Positions 5,686-9,162 of a DNA stretch of 9,162 nucleotides are shown here, in pieces; the first letter of the stretch is position 1; every line of letters begins with the position of its first letter. The position numbers and the translations under genes were made by a program. The stretch covers positions 1 to 9,162 of the forward strand of contig URLT01000074.1 in NCBI GenBank assembly GCA_900548795.1. The letters are read 5' to 3'. The stretch comes from an uncultured Eubacteriales bacterium. GTDB lineage: Bacteria > Bacillota > Clostridia > Oscillospirales > Oscillospiraceae. The notes beneath the pieces are model-generated. The model saw nothing but the letters and a program-made list of their open reading frames with translations. It made no database searches and had not been told where the DNA came from.

Positions 5686-6882
5686 ATGAAGAAACAGAAT
5701 CAAAGACTGCTTTGCGCCCTTTTGGCGGCCGTGCTGCTGATCTTCAGCGGCTGCACCTTCCACTTTGACACCACGTCCCGCGTGGATTCGGAGCCGAGCG
5801 CAAGCGCCGTGCAGGAGGACTATCACGAAAAGCTCGACGAAATCGTCGCTCTGCTCGACCGGGTCTATGTCGACGGCTATGACACGGATAAGCTCGGGGA
5901 TTACCTTGCGCAGGCCGCCGTCGCGGCGACCGGCGACCGCTGGAGCTACTATGTCAGCGCCGAGGACTACGACGCCTTTGTCGAGTCTAACGAGAATGCC
6001 TACGTCGGCATCGGCGTGACGGTCGAATCGTCGGACGATCTGACCGACGGCGTTCAGATCACGAAGGTCACGCCCAACAGCCCGGCGGAAGAGGCCGGCA
6101 TTGAGGCCGACGACAGGATCTATGCCGTGGAGGGCGAGACGGTCGAGTCGCTCGGACTTGACGAGACGAAGAACCGCATCCGCGGCGAGGAGGGAACGTC
6201 GGTCACGCTGACGATCCTGCGCGGCGAAAAGAAATTCGATGTCACGGTCAAGCGCGCGTCCGTCGAGGTTGAGGTCGTTAAGTATTCCATGCTCGACGGC
6301 TCGATCGGTTATATCAAGATCAACAATTTTGAGGCCAACAGCGCCGACCGCACCATCGAGGCCATTGACACGCTGCGCGAGCAGGGCGCCAAGGCGCTCG
6401 TGTTCGACCTGCGCTTTAACCCCGGCGGGCGCAAGGACGAGCTGGTGCGTGTGCTGGACTATCTGCTGCCCGAGGGGCCGCTGTTCCGCTCGGTGGACTA
6501 TCAGGGCAACGAGAGCGTGGACTATTCCGACGATGCCTGCGTCGAGCTGCCCATGGCCGTTCTGGTCAACGGCGACTCCTATTCCGCGGCCGAGTTCTTT
6601 GCTGCGGCGCTTCAGGAATATGACTGGGCGACGGTCGTCGGCACGAAGACCTGCGGCAAGGCAAATTATCAGCAGACCTTCCGCCTGTCCGACGGCTCTG
6701 CCGTCGCGGTTTCCACCGGGCACTACCAGACCCCGAACGGCGTTACGCTGGCTGACGTCGGCGTCACGCCCGACGAGATCGTCGAGGTCGACAATGCGAC
6801 CTACCTCGAGCTTTATAAGGAAAAGGTCGCCGTCAAGGACGATGCGCAGCTTCAGGCCGCGCTCCGGGCGGTAAAAGACTGA
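5686..6882 (+). CDS. S41-family (CtpA-like) PDZ protease, predicted lipoprotein
   Basis: The protein has 398 residues from the ATG at 5686, which has GGAGG (5673-5677) eight bases upstream. An in-frame ATG at 5635 would put the hairpin inside the coding region and bury the signal peptide, so it was not used. Residues 1-22 form a basic then hydrophobic signal ending in a lipobox (IFSGC, lipidated Cys23), which places the protein on the outer face of the membrane. A PDZ domain spans about 105-190 (YVGIGVTV, SPAEEAGI, IRGEEGTSVTLTI). The S41 core carries NGDSYSAAEF with nucleophile S300, and GTKTCGKANYQ with K325 and Q329. The 25-residue Ser-Lys gap matches C-terminal processing proteases. The family cleaves exposed C-termini of exported proteins. 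Its place after FtsEX and M23 suggests work on envelope or division proteins, perhaps turnover of the hydrolase; that is inference. No terminator is evident downstream. Confidence 0.92.
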   Translation: MKKQNQRLLCALLAAVLLIFSGCTFHFDTTSRVDSEPSASAVQEDYHEKLDEIVALLDRVYVDGYDTDKLGDYLAQAAVAATGDRWSYYVSAEDYDAFVESNENAYVGIGVTVESSDDLTDGVQITKVTPNSPAEEAGIEADDRIYAVEGETVESLGLDETKNRIRGEEGTSVTLTILRGEKKFDVTVKRASVEVEVVKYSMLDGSIGYIKINNFEANSADRTIEAIDTLREQGAKALVFDLRFNPGGRKDELVRVLDYLLPEGPLFRSVDYQGNESVDYSDDACVELPMAVLVNGDSYSAAEFFAAALQEYDWATVVGTKTCGKANYQQTFRLSDGSAVAVSTGHYQTPNGVTLADVGVTPDEIVEVDNATYLELYKEKVAVKDDAQLQAALRAVKD

Positions 6883-6899
6883 TTTTCCCCCAAAATTAC

Positions 6900-6929
6900 T
6901 TGACAAAAGCGTATGCGGTCAACTATAAT
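6900..6929 (+). promoter_or_regulatory. Perfect-consensus sigma-A promoter for greA-lysS
   Basis: TTGACA (6900-6905) and TATAAT (6924-6929) match the consensus at all twelve positions with an 18-bp spacer. It sits 17 bp after the S41 stop codon and about 35 bp before the greA start, so greA-lysS should be strongly transcribed independently of the ftsEX operon. Confidence 0.92.
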
Positions 6930-6963
6930 AGGCCGGATAAAAGAATCATTGGAGGACTTTGGT

Positions 6964-7443
6964 ATGGCAAAGGAATATAAAATCACGCGCGATCGTCTCA
7001 AGGAGCTGGAAGCCGAGCTGAACTATCTGAAAACCACCCGGGAAAAGGAAGTGGCCGAGCAGATCAAGGAAGCGCGTTCCTTTGGCGACCTTTCCGAAAA
7101 CAGCGAATATGACGAGGCCAAAAACGAGCAGGCCAAGCTCTATGGCCGCATCGCCGAGGTCGAGGATATCCTGACGCACGCGGTCGTCTTTGACGAGAAT
7201 GCCGTTGAGGATATGCACGGCGTGGTCGGCCTCGGCTGCACCGTGACCGTTCGCGACCTCGAGTTCGACGAGAATCAGGTTTACGCCATCGTCGGCTCGC
7301 AGGAGGCCAACCCGATGGAGGCGCGCATTTCCGACGACTCGCCCTTTGGCAAGGCCATGCTGGGCAAGAAGGTCGGCGAGACCGTCGAGTTTGAGGCGCC
7401 CGCAGGGCTGATGCGCTTTGAAATTTTAGCAGTTGAGAGATAA
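6964..7443 (+). CDS. greA: Transcript-cleavage/elongation factor GreA
   Basis: The 159-residue protein has the normal GreA length. The start is set by GGAGG at 6951-6955, eight bases before the ATG; an upstream in-frame ATG at 6913 lies within the promoter spacer and is excluded. The N-terminal antiparallel coiled coil (about 8-75) has the tip motif GDLSENSEYDEAKN (41-54), with the two acidic residues D42 and E45 that complete the RNA polymerase active site for cleavage of backtracked RNA. The C-terminal FKBP-like domain carries ISDDSPFGKAMLGKKVGE (122-139) and ends FEILAVER. GreA inserts into the polymerase secondary channel and rescues arrested complexes. lysS follows after 13 bp, so the two are almost certainly co-transcribed. 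Confidence 0.97.
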   Translation: MAKEYKITRDRLKELEAELNYLKTTREKEVAEQIKEARSFGDLSENSEYDEAKNEQAKLYGRIAEVEDILTHAVVFDENAVEDMHGVVGLGCTVTVRDLEFDENQVYAIVGSQEANPMEARISDDSPFGKAMLGKKVGETVEFEAPAGLMRFEILAVER

Positions 7444-7456
7444 GAAAGGATAAGAA

Positions 7457-9162
7457 ATGGCAAAATTCGTACCGCAGGAGGAGCTTTCGCTGGTCGATCA
7501 GGTTCGTATCCGCCGCGAAAAGCTCGCGCAGCTTCGCGAGGCCGGGCAGGATCCCTTTGTGAACACCGGCTTCCCCATCGACACCTACAGCACGGAGATC
7601 AAGGATCGCTTCGAGGCGCTTGAGGGCAAAACGGTCGCCGTTGCCGGCCGCCTGATGAGCAAGCGCGGCATGGGCAAGGTCATTTTCGGCGACCTGATGG
7701 ATGAAAAGGGCAGAGTCCAGCTCTATCTGAAATTTGACGAGATGGACGAGGCAGATTTTGAGGTCTGCCGCAAGCTCGACATCGGCGATATTGTCGGCGT
7801 CAACGGCGACGTGTTCCGCACGCAGCGCGGCGAGATCTCCGTTCGTGCACATCGTGTTACGCTTCTTTCCAAGGCGCTTCTGCCGTTGCCGGATAAATAT
7901 CACGGCCTGACGAACGTTGAAACGCGCTACCGTCAGCGTTATGTTGACCTCATCGCCAATCCCGAGGTCAAGGACACCTTCGTCAAGCGCAGCCTGATCC
8001 TGCGCGAGCTGCGCAGCTTCCTCGACGGCAAGGGCTTCCTCGAGGTCGACACGCCCATCCTGACCCCGTTCGAGATCGGCGCCTCGGCGCGTCCGTTCTA
8101 TACGCACCACAACACCCTCAACATCGACATGGTTCTGCGCATCGAGACCGAGCTTTATCTCAAGCGGCTGGTCGTCGGCGGCATGGATCGCGTCTATGAG
8201 GTCGGGCGCATCTTCCGCAACGAGGGTATGGACCCGAAGCATAACCCCGAGTTCACCACCATCGAGCTGTATCAGGCCTATACCGACTACCACGGCATGA
8301 TGGATCTCGTTGAGGAAATGATGAAGACCGTCGCGCAGAACGTCTGCGGCAGCCTGACGATCCCCTATCAGGGCAAGATCATCGACCTGAGCAAGTGGGA
8401 ACGCATGACCATGGTCGAGGCTGTCAAGAAGTATTCCGGCGTCGATTTTGCCGCGCTCTCCTCCGACGAGGAGGCGATCGCCGCAGCAAAGGAGCACCAC
8501 GTTGCGCTTCCCGAGCTTCCGACCAAGGGCGCGATTTTGGCTGAGTTCTTTGATGCCTTTGTCGAGGAAAATCTGATCCAGCCGACCTTTATCTATGACT
8601 ATCCGGTCGAAAACAGCCCGCTTGCCAAGCGCAAGCCGTCCGACCCGGCCTTCACCGAGCGCTTTGAGTACTTCATCAACGCCACGGAGTTCGGCAATGC
8701 GTTCAGCGAGCTGAACGACCCGATCGACCAGAAGCAGCGCTTCGAGCGGCAGGTCGCCGAGCGCAAACAGCTCGATCCGGATTGCAGAGCGCAGGTCGAT
8801 TATGACTATATCACCGCGCTGGAATACGGTCTGCCCCCCACGGGCGGCCTCGGCCTCGGCGTCGACCGGCTTGTGATGCTCCTGACCGACTCCGCGTCCA
8901 TCCGCGATGTTCTGCTGTTCCCCACAATGAAACCGCTGGACTCTGACAAGAAGGCTTCCAAGGAAGTTTCGGCTCCTGCGGAGGCTGCTCAGGCGGCTCC
9001 GGTTGTGGAGGAAAAAATTGATTTTTCCAATGTTCAGATTGAGCCTTTGTTTGAGGATCAGGTCGATTTTGACACCTTCTCCAAGAGTGATTTCCGTGCC
9101 GTAAAAATCAAGGAATGCGAAGCCGTGAAGAAGTCCAAAAAGCTCTTAAAGTTCGTTTTGGA
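7457..9162 (+). CDS. lysS: Lysyl-tRNA synthetase (class II) with a C-terminal tRNA-binding OB-domain extension; 3' end beyond the window
   Basis: There are 568 codons with no stop before the right edge. The ATG at 7457 follows AGAAAGGA (7443-7450). The N-terminal OB anticodon-binding domain spans about 58-140 (VAVAGRLMSKRGMGKVIFGDL). The class II core has RYRQRYVDL (157-165), motif 2 VGRIFRNEGMDPKHNPEFTT (249-268) and motif 3 GGLGLGVDRLVML (463-475). Lysine-site residues matching E. coli E240, E278, Y280, N424, F426 and E428 are present as E232, E270, Y272, N414, F416 and E418, so the enzyme should charge tRNA-Lys with lysine. The core ends at FPTMKPL (488-494), where ordinary bacterial LysRS stops. 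The frame continues through an Ala/Pro/Glu/Lys linker (495-530) into DFDTFSKSDFRAVKIKECEA (537-556) and KSKKLLKFVL (559-568). This is the opening of a Trbp111/EMAPII/MetRS-C-type tRNA-binding domain, truncated here by the window edge. Codon use in the tail is less GC-rich than in the core. Confidence 0.95.
   Translation, partial: MAKFVPQEELSLVDQVRIRREKLAQLREAGQDPFVNTGFPIDTYSTEIKDRFEALEGKTVAVAGRLMSKRGMGKVIFGDLMDEKGRVQLYLKFDEMDEADFEVCRKLDIGDIVGVNGDVFRTQRGEISVRAHRVTLLSKALLPLPDKYHGLTNVETRYRQRYVDLIANPEVKDTFVKRSLILRELRSFLDGKGFLEVDTPILTPFEIGASARPFYTHHNTLNIDMVLRIETELYLKRLVVGGMDRVYEVGRIFRNEGMDPKHNPEFTTIELYQAYTDYHGMMDLVEEMMKTVAQNVCGSLTIPYQGKIIDLSKWERMTMVEAVKKYSGVDFAALSSDEEAIAAAKEHHVALPELPTKGAILAEFFDAFVEENLIQPTFIYDYPVENSPLAKRKPSDPAFTERFEYFINATEFGNAFSELNDPIDQKQRFERQVAERKQLDPDCRAQVDYDYITALEYGLPPTGGLGLGVDRLVMLLTDSASIRDVLLFPTMKPLDSDKKASKEVSAPAEAAQAAPVVEEKIDFSNVQIEPLFEDQVDFDTFSKSDFRAVKIKECEAVKKSKKLLKFVL

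Noticed and set aside
6883..6899. TTTTCCCCCAAAA after the S41 stop as a terminator
   Set aside because: The possible stem is only four A-T pairs with no following T-run.
7064..8500. 478-codon minus-strand open frame opposite greA and lysS
   Set aside because: It is an antisense shadow; both plus-strand genes are unmistakable and the reverse product shows no family resemblance.
1..9162. Mobile elements, CRISPR, tRNA/rRNA genes, riboswitches or a defence/biosynthetic island
   Set aside because: No transposase, integrase, repeat-spacer pattern, cloverleaf or riboswitch-like leader was seen, and all genes are recognisable housekeeping or envelope functions apart from the small DUF4830-like protein.

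Overview
The window (about 60% GC by eye, with clearly AT-richer intergenic gaps) looks like a core chromosomal segment of a high-GC Firmicute. A gut-type Clostridia member of the Oscillospirales/Ruminococcaceae sort is the best guess. The reasons are strong GGAGG ribosome binding sites, sigma-A type promoters, a DUF4830-like membrane protein, an ftsE-ftsX-M23-S41 cluster headed by a CdaR/PucR-type regulator, and a greA-lysS pair. The assignment comes from gene content and style only. No mobile element, CRISPR array, rRNA or tRNA gene was seen.

Layout. On the minus strand, 1-484 holds the 5' part of a small single-pass membrane protein. It is divergent from an RsuA-type pseudouridine synthase (572-1291). 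The 87-bp divergent gap holds two abutting perfect palindromes. An AT-rich gap of about 200 bp (1292-1492) then carries a 16-bp palindrome and a good sigma-A promoter that reads into a CdaR/PucR-family regulator (1493-2587). Downstream, all on the plus strand, come ftsE (2639-3331), ftsX (3315-4199, overlapping ftsE), a coiled-coil M23 endopeptidase (4242-5612), a 13-bp-stem hairpin, and an S41 lipoprotein protease (5686-6882). A perfect-consensus promoter then drives greA (6964-7443), followed after 13 bp by lysS (7457 to the window edge, open at the 3' end).

How it fits together. FtsE (ATPase) and FtsX (membrane transducer) are the known regulators of coiled-coil peptidoglycan hydrolases. 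The adjacent M23 protein has both the coiled coils and an intact zinc site, so it is the obvious FtsEX-controlled hydrolase. The S41/PDZ lipoprotein may process envelope proteins in the same compartment. GreA (transcript-cleavage factor) and LysRS form a separate growth-related unit.

The most notable point is at the right edge. The LysRS reading frame does not stop after motif 3. It runs through a low-complexity linker into the beginning of a Trbp111/MetRS-C-type tRNA-binding OB domain, and codon use becomes visibly less GC-rich at the junction. Nothing else suggests an undescribed system; the rest is ordinary housekeeping sequence with a few candidate regulatory palindromes.
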